DNA of 64,000 nucleotides from Diadophis punctatus similis (GCA_023053685.1 JALIGW010000013.1:11992001-12056000), one strand, 5' to 3'; positions 24,864 through 39,960 are shown, numbered from the stretch's first letter. Numbers and translations: made by a program. The notes: generated by a model from the sequence alone, not told the origin.

Positions 24864-25039
24864 TCCTAGAGATAAGATCTTTCTGTAATAATCCTCAGAT
24901 TACAGAACTCCCTTTATAGTAAAACATTCTTAATCCTGACATTAAAAAGTCTTTAAAAATATTTATTTCAACTACCTTTCCCTGAGTTTTTATATAGTTG
25001 GTTTTAAGTGCTCATTTTCCTAACTATGTTCAAATATTA

Positions 25040-25315
25040 AATTGTATTTATTGATGATTGAATAGTTTTATCAGATTCTACTTTTTATGCATTTGAATTG
25101 TAACTGGTTGTAATTATTCAGTTTTTAGTATATTTTATATGTATTACATTGTAATCCATTGTAAACTATTATTGTGTCAACCCTTATTTCATTCCACTTG
25201 TCATCTTTTATCTTCATTTATTATGTTTAATTTCATTGTAATGTTTTTGATTGTTGTGAGCTTCCCAGAGTCATTGAGAATCAGGCAGCATACATGTTTA
25301 ATAAATTGTTATTAT
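25040..25315 (+). mobile_element. L2-like LINE 3' end, decayed
   Basis: It ends GTGAGCTTCCCAGAGTCATT followed by GAGAATCAGGCAGCATACAT and TTAATAAATTGTTATTA. This is an eroded version of the GCCGCCC..GAGTC..GGGCGGCATA-AATAAA 3' terminus of the squamate L2 copies in this window (30815, 33980). Confidence 0.55.
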
Positions 25316-25439
25316 ATGCACAAAATTGTCAAGTCACAGGTGCCAGTTCATTAGCATGTGTTCACCTATATATGCATCAAGTTAACTTCTGAAAAACCTA
25401 GGATATCATACTGTATCAATATAATATATGTGTGGATCC

Positions 25440-25990
25440 AAGAATGTGGTTTTTTGTAATTGACCGATGGAAATTTTGTCAATGTGCATATTTTCTAAGT
25501 GCCATCTAAGATTTTTTGTTATGGCAACCAGTGTGCTAATAACCATCGGGGCCACCACTCTCAGTTTATGCCATTATTATTGTGGTTAGTTGCACAGTCA
25601 GCCAGATGTTAAGACTGTATTTGGCATTTTTATCCACCTATTGAGTCTTCCTGAGATAAGCAGATGTTGTTGTTTCATGGTGTTAAAAGTATCCTTGCAG
25701 CATGTAAGCTGTTCCAAGTACATCTGTCTTTTGCAATTGACTGATGATTTTTGTCAATGCTGATGGTGCTCAAGTGGTGCTCCAGATGCTTTGGGATTAT
25801 AGCCAAGACACCTGTTACTATAGGTATTATCTTTGCTTACAAGGTAGTACCAGAGTCTTTCTAATTCTATTTACAGGTATTTGTATTTTATGATTTTTCT
25901 CCAGTTCTTTCTCTTCTCTTCTGCTGTCTCCAGGTACTGCAACATCCACCATCCATACTTTTCTCTCTCCTCCTCTTCGTATGTCCATTC
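25440..25990 (-). pseudogene. two tandem relics of a non-LTR RT C-terminus (R4/Dong-like?)
   Basis: Translating the minus strand of 25440-25560 gives a phrase of the type PMVISTLVAITKNLRWHLEN followed by DKISIGQLQKT. It resembles the IPVVIGALG...LxxLQKxxLLGTAHILRK end of some vertebrate non-LTR elements. A second, more diverged copy of the same segment (TTTTGCAATTGACTGATGAT) follows at about 25725-25830. Clade assignment is uncertain. Confidence 0.35.
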
Positions 25991-26109
25991 ATAAGAACAT
26001 GATCAGTGGGGAAGACAAAGTCACAAGTGAAACCTACATAAGCACACATACATTCTTATGCACATGCACCACAGTGATCTCAATGCAGCTGTCACAGCTG
26101 CAAATCAAA

Positions 26110-26330
26110 GTCTCATCACTCATGTCTCTCAGATGACTTCTATTACTTACCAGGATCTACAGTAGCCCAGGATTCAGATGACTCAGACATTGAGAAAGAG
26201 GAACCTGTGGAATGTCAGACTCAGGAGACACAAAGCCAAGAATCATCTCAGACTGATCAAACACAGGAGCAACGAGAGCAGTCAGTCGATTTTGGCCACA
26301 TCAGGCCTCCCAGCCCCCACACCCAATAAG
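26110..26330 (+). pseudogene. acidic Gln/Ser-rich frame remnant, unknown origin
   Basis: An unbroken frame without a clear start ends at the TAA near 26328. It encodes an acidic, Ser/Gln/Glu-rich stretch (DSDDSDIEKEEP, QTQETQSQESSQ). I do not recognise it; such composition occurs in retroelement leader or gag-proximal regions and in host disordered proteins. No other supporting feature is visible. Confidence 0.2.
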
Positions 26331-26591
26331 AAGAGTGAAGAGCAGAGCAAGTTGTTCTCTATTAGACTTCTCACCAAAAAAAGGCAGTAAATCTTGTGAT
26401 TTTCTTCTGATTGATGACAGCTGGCTGCAGCTTGATTTAAGAAGTAGCTCTGACCCAAATTTTGCTGAACATGGTATAAAGCAAGGGTTGATAAACCTGA
26501 ACAAGTCATGATTAGTCAAGCCAAATGCAGTCCACTAAGGACAGATAGCTAGTTATTAAAAAATGTTGCCTTTTTGCTACTTTACCTACAG

Positions 26592-26818
26592 CAGGGGTGT
26601 CAAATGTGATCCCATTGTGGGCCATATCAGGGTTTTGTTTGCCCTTGGGGGACTGGGGTGGGTGTGGCCTGATCATCATGGCTGACTGGATGGGCGTGGC
26701 CAGAGTGGACCGGGGCCGGGGTGCACGGGCCAGTTCCTTGCTGGGATGGCCCCGTGGGACAACTCTGGGCATATAGCAGGCCGCATCCGGCCTGCAGGCT
26801 GCATGTTTGACACATCTG
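26592..26818 (+). mobile_element. 227-bp hAT MITE, CAGGGGTGTCAAA family
   Basis: The left end CAGGGGTGTCAAATGTGATC and right end GCATGTTTGACACATCTG are inverted. They are flanked by perfect ACCTACAG duplications (26584-26591 and 26819-26826). Confidence 0.92.
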
Positions 26819-26829
26819 ACCTACAGGGA

Positions 26830-28929
<2,100 letters not shown>

Positions 28930-30110
28930 TATTCAAGGACCAATCTGGTGATTTACAATACCTCCAGGCACTATGATCTTTTTTACCCAGAAGTAGCTTA
29001 TATTCATGAACATTTTCTTTTTTTAAAAAGGTACAAGGATATATTATGTTGACCATTGAAGAGTGTCTGGAGGTATAAAAAAGTATTTTAGTAGATAACT
29101 CAATACAAATTAACAGACCAATTAAAAAATATACACATAATTATTGAAGCAAATGAAATCTGGAGGTGCCCCTGCACAACTATCCTGGATGCTTCCACAG
29201 AACACAAAGCCCACAGTCTATGAGCATTAGGAAATCTCTGTTATTTCTCTGAAAAGAGTTTATAGTACATAGAGAAATCTCAGAGTTAAAAGAGATACCG
29301 TGTCCCTTATTTTAAGAACACTCCCTCAAATCTCTCCTACTTTGGAACCTAAGGGTAAATGCAGTCAAAGGGAATCATTTCGCTAAGTCACCAAAGGCTC
29401 ATCATCAACTCAACTACAAACAAAGGCTGGCAGCAGGTCTCCAAGATAACAACTGCTTTTAGAAGATGTCTTGTTGCCAAACGCTGGGTTGGAAATTCCT
29501 ACTTGACAGAGTGGCAGATGTGTGTTCTGTGAGGAACACTCTAAAGGAGATGAAATATTACATAAGAAGCAAACTTATCCAGAGGACAAACATGTCATAG
29601 AAATGCACATCTCCAGAACAATGGATCTATTCACTGACCCAAGTAATTATGTGTGCAAACCTTTGCACACTTTTCTGGAATTCAACAATTTATAACTTAC
29701 TTTTTGATGCACATGCATTGTGTTTCATTAAAACTCTTGTACGATTGTGCATGTCAATTTGTGGGGGATGCGGGATTATACTTGAAGCTCTCTATGCTAT
29801 CAACTTATTCTGGTTGTGGTTCAATTGTTGTTGTTTTTTTTCATATTTAAAAAGAACAATTGGGTTGGGCTAAAACACACACTTCCTTTTTTCTAATGAA
29901 AAAGTTTATTCATAGGCAATTTTATATACTTCTCTAAAATTTACATTTTTTTATAGATTGGCTCAAAATTCATTTGTGATTAAGAGAGTTAAACTGAAAC
30001 TAATGGAACAATTATGACAATTTATTCCTATTGATTTCATTGGATTCATTCTAAGCATGCCTTGCTGTGGAAAGCAACTGCCCACTGGAACAAGGGAAAC
30101 CCTCCTTAAC
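28930..30110. other. unrecognised intergenic DNA
   Basis: No gene. Bases 30019-30055 (TTATTCCTATTGATTTCATT) carry the widespread amniote ATTGATTTCATTGG-type motif. Confidence 0.5.
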
Positions 30111-30117
30111 CCAGCAC

Positions 30118-30848
30118 GAATGCAAGGTTCGCCTGGTGCACCAGTTGCGGCCATACTTGGAGAAGGAGGCTCTACTCACGGTCACTCATGCCCTTGTCAC
30201 CTCCCGCTTGGACTACTGCAACGCGCTCTACATGGGGCTACCCTTGAAGAGTATCCGGAGACTCCAACTGGTACAAAATGCGGCTGCGCGTGCTGTGGTG
30301 GGTGTACCAAGGTACACCCACATGACACCTATACTCCGCCAGCTGCATTGGTTGCCCATCGGTCTCTGGGTCCAATTCAAGGTGTTGATCATCATCTTTA
30401 AAGCCCTTCATGGCTTAGGACCAGGCTATCTCCGGGACCGCATTCTGCCTCATACTTCCCTCCGACCGGTTAGGGCCCACAGAGTTGGCCTCCTCCGGGT
30501 CCCGTCGGCCAAGCAATGCCGGCTGGCGGCCCCTAGGGGGAGGGCCTTCTCTGTGGCGGGCCCCGCGCTCTGGAACCAACTTCCTCCAGAGACCCGAACC
30601 ATCCCCACCCTGCTGGCCTTCCGAAAAGCCGTTAAGACATGGCTTTTCCTGCAGGCTGGGGGTAGAGCCTAATCCATCTGAGCTCTCCCCCGGGTATGTC
30701 TGATTGTTGGATGGTTTTTAATATTAAATTTTTAATTTTTATATTTGATTTTAATGTAACATTTATTATTGGTTGTTCTTGTATTTTCTCTTTGCTGTAC
30801 GCCGCCCTGAGTCCCTTGGGAGTTGGGCGGCATATAAGAAAACCAAAA

Positions 30849-30879
<31 letters not shown>

Positions 30880-30882
30880 AAT
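30118..30882 (+). mobile_element. 5'-truncated L2 LINE, RT C-terminus and 3' UTR
   Basis: An open frame up to the stop near 30670 encodes the C-terminal part of an L2-type RT after the catalytic core: VHQLRPYLEKEALLTVTHAL, SRLDYCNALYMGLPLKSI, LQLVQNAAARAVVG, LHWLPIGLWVQFKVL, FKALHGLGPGYLRDRI and LAFRKAVKTWLF. The 3' UTR ends CCGCCCTGAGTCCCTTGGG, TTGGGCGGCATATAAG and (AATA)n. The uninterrupted frame suggests a fairly young copy, but it lacks the endonuclease and the YADD box, so it is not active. Confidence 0.88.
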
Positions 30883-31287
30883 CTGTCATGTCATTCTGAC
30901 ATGGCAGATCCGAGGCCGCGACAACAACTCCAGCTTTGGGAAGCATAAAAGTGAGTAACAGACTGTGCTCATTCCCATTACTGTGGACTTCCATATGGGC
31001 AGTGATTTGGAATTAATAAATTGAGCAAATCCCAAAGATTTTGGGCAAAGGGAGTGAAGCTCTGGCAAGAGACTGAGTGGCGATTGAAAGAGATGAGTCG
31101 GCAATACTTAAAATAACTTTGCCAAGAAAGTAAATGCTAAAAAACTCAAAGCGAAAGTGAAAGTGATAGCCCAAGGGTGAAAGAAGACAAGGAGAAACCA
31201 AAAAGGATTAAGAGGAAAGCTAAACTCATGCTGCAGCAAGAGAAAAAAAAGAGAAAAAGAAAAAAAAAGAGAAAAAGAGAAAGAGCC

Positions 31288-31492
31288 CACTGAAACAACA
31301 TGGCCAAAAAGGCACCAAGAGTTGTTAATCTAATCTTGCGTAGCTTCTTCTCTGGCAACATTACATTGCTAACCAGAGCATACAAAACATTTGCTAGACC
31401 AATTCTGGAATACAGCTCACCTGTCTGGAACCCGCACTGCATATCGGACATTAATACAATCGAGAGATTCCAGAAATATTTCACAAGGAAAA
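31288..31492 (+). mobile_element. CR1-like RT fragment inserted in L1 ORF1
   Basis: It encodes KKAPRVVNLILRSFFSGNIT, LLTRAYKTFARPILEYSSPV and WNPHCISDINTIERFQKYFT. It is nearly the same segment as 10612-10803. The L1 ORF1-like frame resumes on the far side. Neither end has a 3' tail, so it may be a recombination product rather than a simple retrotransposition. Confidence 0.7.
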
Positions 31493-33337
31493 AGAATCAA
31501 AATAGATAGTTTAGAAAATGCAAAGGAAATATATGAACAATTAGTGGGGACGGAGGAGGAATCAACTAGTAGAGAGAGATTGGAAATCAGAGTCAAGAAG
31601 AGGGAGTTGAAGAAGAAGAAGGAAGAGGTAAAGTAACAACAGAGAAACAACAAGAACAGAGAGGTAGAGTAAGGACAAAGAGTTACCAGAGCAAGGAAAG
31701 TTTAAAAACTGCAGATAATCAGAAATAATGGAAAAGGAGATACAACTATTTTCTATAAATGTAAATGGGTTGAATGACTTTGTAAAAAGAAAAATATATA
31801 TACAAAATTGATTAAACAAAATGTGGATATTATATGTCTCCAGGAGGTTCACATAAAAAAAACAAGATCAAAAATATTTGGAACATAAGAAATTAGGAGA
31901 AATGTTTGTGGTATTGGCCGAAAAGAAAAAGAGAGTAGTGACATATGTGAAAAATGGAATAAAAGCGAATTTAATTCATACAGATTTGAAAGGAAGGGTA
32001 CTAATGCTGGAATTAACAATAGGGGAAATGAAAATCTTATTGGTTAATATATACGCCCCCCCCCCCAAAAAAGAGTTTTATAAAAAAATCCATGAAAAAA
32101 TTATTGAACTAAATTGTAAGAATATATGTATTGTAGGAGTCTACAATGGGATAGTAAATATCAAAAAAGATTATACGAGTGATAAAAAAAAGCAAAAGAA
32201 AAGAAATGTACTACCGATTTTTTTTTGACATGGTTGAAGAACTGAATTTAATGGATGTGTGGAGGGCATTAAATCCCAATGAAAAAAATATACTTTTTAT
32301 TTGAACCCCCATAAATCCTTTTTGAGAATAGATATGATATGGGCAAATAAAGAACTAAGTAAAATGGTAGATAAAGTAGAGATCAATCCAAACATATGGG
32401 CAGACCATAATCCCCTGAAGATAACATGGAAAGGCCAAAAAAAGAAACATAGAAGGTGGACCATGAATCTGCATTTGGGCATGGAAAAAGGCAAGAATAA
32501 AATTAATAGACCTTCAGGATGAGAGAAGCAGAGGTGGAATGGGGCTCCCTGATTGGAGACTGTACTATAAAGCAGCAACTTTAGTATGGGTCAAAGAGTG
32601 GATCAATCTAAGAAACAAACGGTTACTAACATTAGAGGGACATGATCTATCAAAAGGATGGCATGCCTACCTATGGGATAAAGGAAATAAACAGCATACA
32701 TATTTTAGGAGACACAAAATAAGAGAAGCCTTGATGCAAGTATGGCAAGAGATTAAAAGAAAACATTACATGAAAATCCCTAGGTGGGTATCCTCAATGG
32801 AAGCAATAATCTACCCAAATACCTTAGATACAAATATAATGGTTAACTATCAACAACTTTTAGACAGCCAAGGGAATCTTAAAAATAGACAACAATTGGA
32901 AGACCAGGGAATAACGATAGATTGGTGGCCATACTGTATATGCAAATCCAATCACGATATAAAAAAGATAAAGAAGAATGTGGATTTGAGACAATTCCAC
33001 ATCAATTAGACAAAATATTAACTGGCCCAGATGAAAAACAAATAACAAATTTATAGCTATCTACTAGAATTTGATAGAGCAGAAGATATAGTAAAAGGAG
33101 TTATGGTAGCATGGGCAAAAAATATTGGACATAACATAGAATTAGAAGACTGGGGGAAAATATGGAATAAAAATTATAAAATAACAACTCTGCAAAATAT
33201 AAAGAGATTCAATATAAAATGTTTTATAGATGGTATATGGCACCAACAAGATTGGCAAAAATCTATCCAAACCTGGAACCAAATTGTTGGAAATGTGGCC
33301 AAAGACAAGGCACTTTTTACCATATATGGTGGTCATG

Positions 33338-34042
33338 ACCTTTGCACAAGTACATCTTGTGCACCAATTGCGACCCTACTTGGAGAGGGGGGCACTTCTC
33401 ACAGTCACTCATGCCCTCATCACCTCACGGCTGGATTACTGCAATGTGCTCTACATGGGGCTACCCTTGAAGAGTGTCCGGTGACTGCAATTGGTGCAAA
33501 ATGCAGCTGCGCGAGCTGTGGTGGGTGCACCCAGATGCACCCACGTAACACCGATCCTCCACCAGCTGCATTGGTTGCCCATTAGTCTCCGGATCCAATT
33601 TAAGGTGTTGGTCGTTACCTTTAAAGCCCTACATGGCTCAGGGCCAGGTTACCTTCGGGACCGCATCCTGCCGCATACCTCCCTACGACCGGTCAGGGCC
33701 CACAGAGTCGGCCTCCTCCAGGTCCCATCGACCAAACAATGTCGGTTGGCGGGGCCGAAGGGGAGGGCCTTCTCTGTGGGAGCTCCCTCCCTGTGGAACC
33801 ATCTTCCCCCGGAGATAAGGACTATCCCCACCCTGCTGGCCTTCCGGAAAGCAATAAAAACCTGGCTCTTCCGGCAGGCGGGGTGAAAGCGAGACGATAC
33901 TCTTTTAACTTTTGTATGTTTTTAATTATTGTATTTTATTGTATTTTATATTGCTGTAATGGATCTGAATATGTTGTGAGCCACCCAGAGTCCCTAGGGA
34001 GTTGGGCGGCATACAAATCCATTTAATTAAATTAAATTAAAA
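33338..34042 (+). mobile_element. 5'-truncated L2 LINE inside L1 ORF2
   Basis: It begins GCACAAGTACATCTTGTGCA and encodes the same RT C-terminus as the copy at 30118: SRLDYCNVLYMGLPLKSV, then a stop, then MVQNAAARAVVGAPRCTHVT and LRDRILPHTSLRPVRAHRVG. It ends GAGTTGGGCGGCATACAAAT and (AATT)n. The L1 frame continues directly on the far side with CAGAAGCAAAGAAATACTGG. Deleting the L2 restores an uninterrupted L1 reading context, which confirms the insertion. Confidence 0.85.
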
Positions 34043-34572
34043 TGTACAGAAGCAAAGAAATACTGGGTAAAAATTCATAAATGGGTCCAGGAAATAACAG
34101 GCCTTCAAGTAGAATATACACCAGAATTATTTTTATTGGGGATTACCAAGAGGGACTATAATAAAACTATCACATACATTATTTTACATATTATAATAGC
34201 AAGAATAGCATTTGCACAATGTTGGAGACAAAAGAACACAACCTCGGAAAGTTTGATAATTAAAAAAAATATGATTGTGCTGAAATGGACAAACTAACAA
34301 TTGAACTGAAAGGACAAATGAATTCGGAATATTACGCAATATGGAAGAAATGGTACAAATGGATTGAATATAGAAAACGAGAAAAAAAGAGGTAAAATAT
34401 AAGAGGAAGTAAAATGTATATTCGAAAAATATGGAATATATGGATTTGAATGAAAAAAGGTGTAAATATTATATATGAAATATTCTTAAACTTTAATGTA
34501 ATGATATGTAAAGAATAGACATGTAAATAATAGGTAAATGAGCACAGTTATGTATAAAGTATGGCATATATT

Positions 34573-35025
<453 letters not shown>

Positions 35026-35029
35026 ATCA

Positions 35030-37200
35030 ATGTATGCTCAGCTCCTGAGATGAATAGGTACAGTGTGTGAAGAATCAGCTGCACTGAATTATTTGCTTTT
35101 TCTTCTACAAATATCATTTCTTCTACTGTTTAACACCATAAAGTATCTTTTGGTTCACTTAAAGCAGTTTTACAAAAACCTTTAGTAAATACATATTTGA
35201 AATGATTGCCCTATTAACAAAAAATAATTGTAAGGTAGAATTATATTTGAAGACACCGTCCATCAACCACCACAAAGAATGCCTAATTATTTCTTAGAAC
35301 ATATTCAGTATTTCTGAGGCAGACAAAAAAATTAAGCATAATTAGGAATTTTAAAAAGGAATAGAAAAGATCTGACATTATGAATGTTTTTAAAAATAAA
35401 TAGCCATATTGCTACATTTATTCTCTTGCACACACACACACACACACAGAGAGAAATTGGGTATAAAAGTGTTTTATTGTCCTGCTTTTATCATATAGAT
35501 TCAATTAGCGAACACTTGACTTGATACATGTGTTTTAAACTTAAAACTAATCTTAATATTATCTCCCGATGATTATGTGGGTGAAGACTACAAATAGTGA
35601 ATAATTTATAGTTCTTTTTGATATCCTCCCCACATTTCTTTATTCTGTCAATGTTTTGCTTTACCAAAATATCCATTAGATTTGGAACCAGAAAACTTTC
35701 TTCTCCTTAGTTTTAATTATATATTGGTTATATATATATTGGTTCTAGCACCAAGCCCCCACCCAAAGAAAAACCACCACCGAAGAGAAGAAAGTTTATT
35801 TTTAACAGGTGGCTGCAATTATGTACACTTGATGAAGATTTTCTCTTCCCAACCCCCATCTTTTTTCCTTTTTTTTTTTTGGTCCCTGGCCTGTGCACCC
35901 TTCAATCTTGTCAGCTGTAAAATGGGTCTCTTTTTAACCCATAATGGATCTGCAAGATTAAAGGTGAAGTCATGAATTAGTCAAAGTGACAGCCCAGCAC
36001 GATGGTCTGGCAGCAGGGGGTGTCTTTTGTATTCGTCCACTCTGACCTCTAATGCCACTCCATGTCTGTGGGAACTGGACAAGAAGAATGTTGGGGCGGA
36101 GTTAAAAAGCATTTAAGTGGCAGCTCCTGTTACTGGTCAGAGAGGAGTTGACATTCTTTGGCTGGAAATAGTCTGACATCATCCCACTCATACCTCCTCA
36201 ACAGTCCATTCGCTGGCTCTTTTATGCTTGGCAAGGGAAAAACAATAGATCTTAGGGCATGGCAGAAATGTAAAAGGAGAACAGGGAAATCTTTCACCCA
36301 ACTTGCTATTTTCAGCAGAACTTACACATTTTCAGCTCTACAGATTTTGTTTTTACTAGTAAGGAACTGCACGTTTTGTCAACTCATCTGCTTTTCAAAC
36401 AGCCTAACATTAACTAATTTGTTTTCTTTGAATATATTTTATCTGACACACATTTGGCTTGAATACTTAACTCTTCTTGGGAAAAGAAACCTAAACAAGG
36501 CAGAAATATGATCCACATGAAAAAGTCCTGGTTAAAAAACACCATATTTTGGTGTGTCTGCTAAAAGTCTGGTATGTTCTGCCATAAATGAAAAGTACAA
36601 TAGCTAACAAGCCTGCCATATCATCAATTGTGAAAGATAATGAAAGGCGAAGTTCAACAAACTTGGAGGACCAAACGTTCTATATACACCTGGAAGAGTA
36701 CACCATCCAGAATCACTGGCACTCTGATGGCATATAAATTTAATAAATAATGCTAAGACGATGTACAGATCACCCTCCCTCTGTCCTGAGGAGTCCTATG
36801 TGCAATAATGATCACTAATATGCTGATAAACTGTTGAATCTGCCAAAATAAAATGCCTATTATGTACACCCTCACAATCTAATAATATTCCTTCTCTGAT
36901 ATCAAACATCAACAGAAGAAAAAGAGATGCCATATAAGTAGCTCCTTTACTCTGAAACTGTCTCTCTCTCCAGAGGTTGATCAAAGTACTGTATGATAAT
37001 TTTTTAGGCAATACCAAATCTTTTATACTGAGTTATATGCAGCAGTTAAGACTTAGTTTAGGAACATATTTCAATGGAGATCAAAAGCTGAACAGAAATG
37101 ACCAAACTGAGGACTATGCTAAAAGGTGATTAAAGATGGCAAATTGTTGGCCCAAAGCAAGTAAAACACATGATGGTGTAGCAGAATTTGTGACGTTTGT
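35030..37200. other. intergenic DNA with possible conserved non-coding segment
   Basis: No gene. Bases 35880-36180 are of balanced composition, unlike any repeat here, and could be conserved non-coding sequence. A short (AC)n lies at 35430-35449. A truncated L2 tail (CCATCCAGAATCACTGGCAC, GCATATAAATTTAATAAATA) sits at about 36700-36752. Confidence 0.4.
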
Positions 37201-37210
37201 GTATTTAATC

Positions 37211-37323
37211 CAGCATTTCTTAACCTTGGCATGTTAAATTGGGTTCAATCTAGCTTAGCTAGCTAGGAAATTTTTGGAGTTGAAGTCCAACTAACATAGA
37301 CTTGCCACGATTGAGAAACACTG
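37211..37323 (+). mobile_element. 113-bp hAT MITE, CAGCATTTCTTAACC family
   Basis: The termini CAGCATTTCTTAACCTTGGC and GCCACGATTGAGAAACACTG are inverted. Flanks ATTTAATC (37203-37210) and GTTTAGTC (37324-37331) match at 6 of 8. It contains the common GGAGTTGAAGTCCA block. Confidence 0.8.
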
Positions 37324-37349
37324 GTTTAGTCCTTTTTCAAGGTCTAGAC

Positions 37350-37604
37350 CAGGGGTCGGCAACCTTAAACACTCAAAGAGCCATAAAGGTCTAACCGGAA
37401 GCCCCTCCCCCCGTTCAATTCTGGAGCCGACCGGAAGTCCAGTTCCCCCCACCATAGAGTCTCCTCCTAGCGCAGCGTCCTTTTTCCTCTACCTGTCCTA
37501 ACTGAACGCTCTTATCAATTGTGGAGCCAACCGGCGACAGGGAGCCGCAGCAGAGGGATGAAAGAGCCACATGCGGCTCCAGAGCAACGGGTTGCTGACC
37601 CCTG
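37350..37604 (+). mobile_element. 255-bp hAT MITE, CAGGGGTCGGCAACC family
   Basis: The termini are CAGGGGTCGGCAACCTTAAA and AACGGGTTGCTGACCCCTG, with perfect GTCTAGAC duplications (37342-37349 and 37605-37612). It is the same family as 14482. Confidence 0.95.
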
Positions 37605-38168
37605 GTCTAGACAGAAGCATTTGCAGGAAAAGCCAGGAAAGGGAGAGGAAGAAATTATGAAAACAACCTTGCACCTTGCAGTGCAAGCTCCGCTTCATTG
37701 TACAAACTGTGTAACATAATATATATGTACAATATGAGTGGAACTTGCATTGAAAAGACTTTGACCATTAAGCATAACATTTGAAATTGCTCAGATGCGC
37801 TTGTGTCTTGGCTCCATACTGGCTGGGCCTAGAGGAACCACTGGGGTGTCATTTGCAACTCTGGGGTTCATTTCAGCCCATGACATCTTATGGAGTGGTA
37901 AGAGTCTTCTACAGGATGTCCTCTATCATCTTGGGACTGGATCTTTGCCTCTCCCTTTTGGGTAGCCAGAGGTGAGAGTAGTTTTCTGAATATGGGGAGA
38001 TTGTTAATGCTTCAGTGCAAGAGAAGCTCAAACAGATCACAGTGCATCTACTTTTAAAGTGGTGTCACATGGATCCAGAATTGTTGGTTAACATTCTAGA
38101 ACAGGGGTCGGGAACCTTTTTGACTAAGAGAGCCATGAAAGCAAAAAATTTGGAAATTTATTTCAGTG

Positions 38169-38285
38169 AGAGCCATATACCGTATATTCCGGCGTATAAC
38201 ACGACTGGGCATATAAGACGACCCCCAACTTTTCCAATGAAAATATAGAGTTTGGGATATACTCTTCGTATAAGACTACCCCTCC
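38169..38285 (+). mobile_element. one end of a CCGTATWTTCCGGCGTATAA MITE
   Basis: ACCGTATATTCCGGCGTATA, then ATATAAGACGACCCCCAACT, then CTTCGTATAAGACTACCCCT. It is related in terminal layout to the element at 55151. The opposite terminus is not found within the 3.4-kb element. Confidence 0.6.
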
Positions 38286-38289
38286 TACC

Positions 38290-38790
38290 ATCTTTCTTTT
38301 TCTTTCTGTCTTTCTTCCTTCCTAAAATCTTTCTTTCTTTCTTTCCCTCTCACTTTTTTCTCTTCCTCCCACCCTTCCTCTTCTTCTTCCTCTTCCTTCC
38401 TTCCTTCCTTCCATCTCTGGTCTTCCTTCCTTCCTTCCTTCCTTCCTTCCTTCCTTCCTTCCTTCCTTCCTTCCTTCCTTCCTTCCTTCCTTTCATCTCT
38501 GGTCTTCCTTCCTTCCTTCCTTCCTTCCTTTCATCTCTGGTCTTCCTTCCTTCCTTCTTTCCTTCCTTCCTTCCTTCCTTCCTTCCTTCCTTCCTTCCTT
38601 CCTTCCTTCCTTTCATCTCTGGTCTTCCTTCCTTCCTTCCTTCCTTCCTTCCTTCCTTCCTTCCTTCCTTCCTTCCTTCCTTCCTTCCTTCCTTCCTTCC
38701 TTTCATCTCTGGTCTTCCTTCCTTCCTTCCTTCCTTCCTTTCTTTCATCTCTGGTCTTCCTTCCTTCCCTTTTCTCTTCTTCCCTCTTTC
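38290..38790 (+). repeat. (TTCC)n array with periodic TCATCTCTGGTC interruptions
   Basis: The tract is long and TTCC-based. A 12-15 base interruption containing CATCTCTGGTC recurs about six times, giving a higher-order structure. The 180-codon Pro/Ser/Phe/Leu frame is not a gene. Confidence 0.93.
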
Positions 38791-39832
38791 CTAGCCCTCA
38801 GCACCACAAGATCCTTTTTCCCAAATGAAGAAAAGAGTGCTGGTGGCGGCTGCGGTCGTGCCGAGGGAGCGCGCGGCTGAGAGGCATCTCGCGCGGGGAG
38901 GAAACTTTGTCTGGCTTGGCTTCGAGAGCGAGCAAGCAAGCGAGAGCAGCGCAGCCACAGCGGGAAGGGAAGCAAGCAGCCTGCTCTGCCACTCAAGCCA
39001 GCGGCTGCCGGAAGCAACAAGGGCGTTAGGAAAAGAGAAGGAGGAACGCCGCCACCGCCGCTAGCACTCTTTCCTTCAGTTCTATCTTTTCCTTCTCTTT
39101 TCCTAACGCCCTTGTTGCTTCCGGCGGCCGCTGGCTTGAGTGGCAGAGCAGGCTGCTTGCTTCCCTTCCCGCTGTGGCTGCGCTGCTCTCGCTTGCTTGC
39201 TCGCTCTCGAAGCCAAGCCAGACAAAGTTTCCTCCCCGCGCGAGATGCCTCTCAGCCGCGCGCTCCCTCGGCACGACCGCAGCCGCCACCAGCACTCTTT
39301 TCTTCATTTGGGAAAAAGGATCTTGTGGTGCTGAGGGCTAGGAAAGAGGGAAGAAGAGAAAAGGGAAGGAAGGAAGACCAGAGATGAAAGGAAGGAAGGA
39401 AGGAAGGAAGGAGGGAGTGCTGAGGGAGCGCGCGGCTGAGAGGCATCTCGCGCGGGGAGGAAACTTTGTCTGGCTTGGCTTCGAGAGCGAGCAAGCAAGC
39501 GAGAGCAGCGCAGCCACAGCGGGAAGGGAAGCAAGCAGCCTGCTCTGCCACTCAAGCCAGCGGCCGCCGGAAGCAACAAGGGCGTTAGGAAAAGAGAAGG
39601 AAAAGATAGAACTGAAGGAAAGAGTGCTAGCGGCGGTGGCGGCGCTCCTCCTTCTCTTTTCCTAACGCCCTTGTTGCTTCCGGCAGCCGTTGGCTTGAGT
39701 GGCAGAGCAGGCTGCTTGCTTCCCTTCCCGCTGTGGCTGCGCTGCTCTCGCTTGCTTGCTCGCTCTCGAAGCCAAGCCAGACAAAGTTTCCTCCCCGCGC
39801 GAGATGCCTCTCAGCCGCGCGCTCCCTCGACA
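38745..39832. repeat. quadruple inverted-repeat (palindromic) CpG-rich block
   Basis: There are four alternating arms. Arm 1 (about 38745-39042) and arm 2 (about 39090-39387) are inverted and almost identical: a 91-codon translation is the same from both. Arm 3 (about 39420-39648) repeats arm 1, and arm 4 (about 39653-39832) repeats arm 2. The arms contain GCGCGCGGCTGAGAGGCATC and ACTTTGTCTGGCTTGGCTTC. Near-identity of arms 1 and 2 implies recent formation or continuing gene conversion. Confidence 0.9.
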
Positions 39833-39960
39833 GCCAGCTCCTGCCCGCGTCTCCCGCCTGCCTCTTGCCTTATGCCGCCAGCTGATGGTGGCTGCTGCAG
39901 CCTTCCCAGCAGGCGACTAGAGCAGGGCAGCATCGGAGCTCCAAGGCTCCTTCGGCCGCT

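Noticed and set aside
38252..38794. 180-codon Pro/Ser/Phe/Leu-rich frame and its minus-strand Lys/Glu/Arg counterpart
   Set aside because: Both are translations of the (TTCC)n array.
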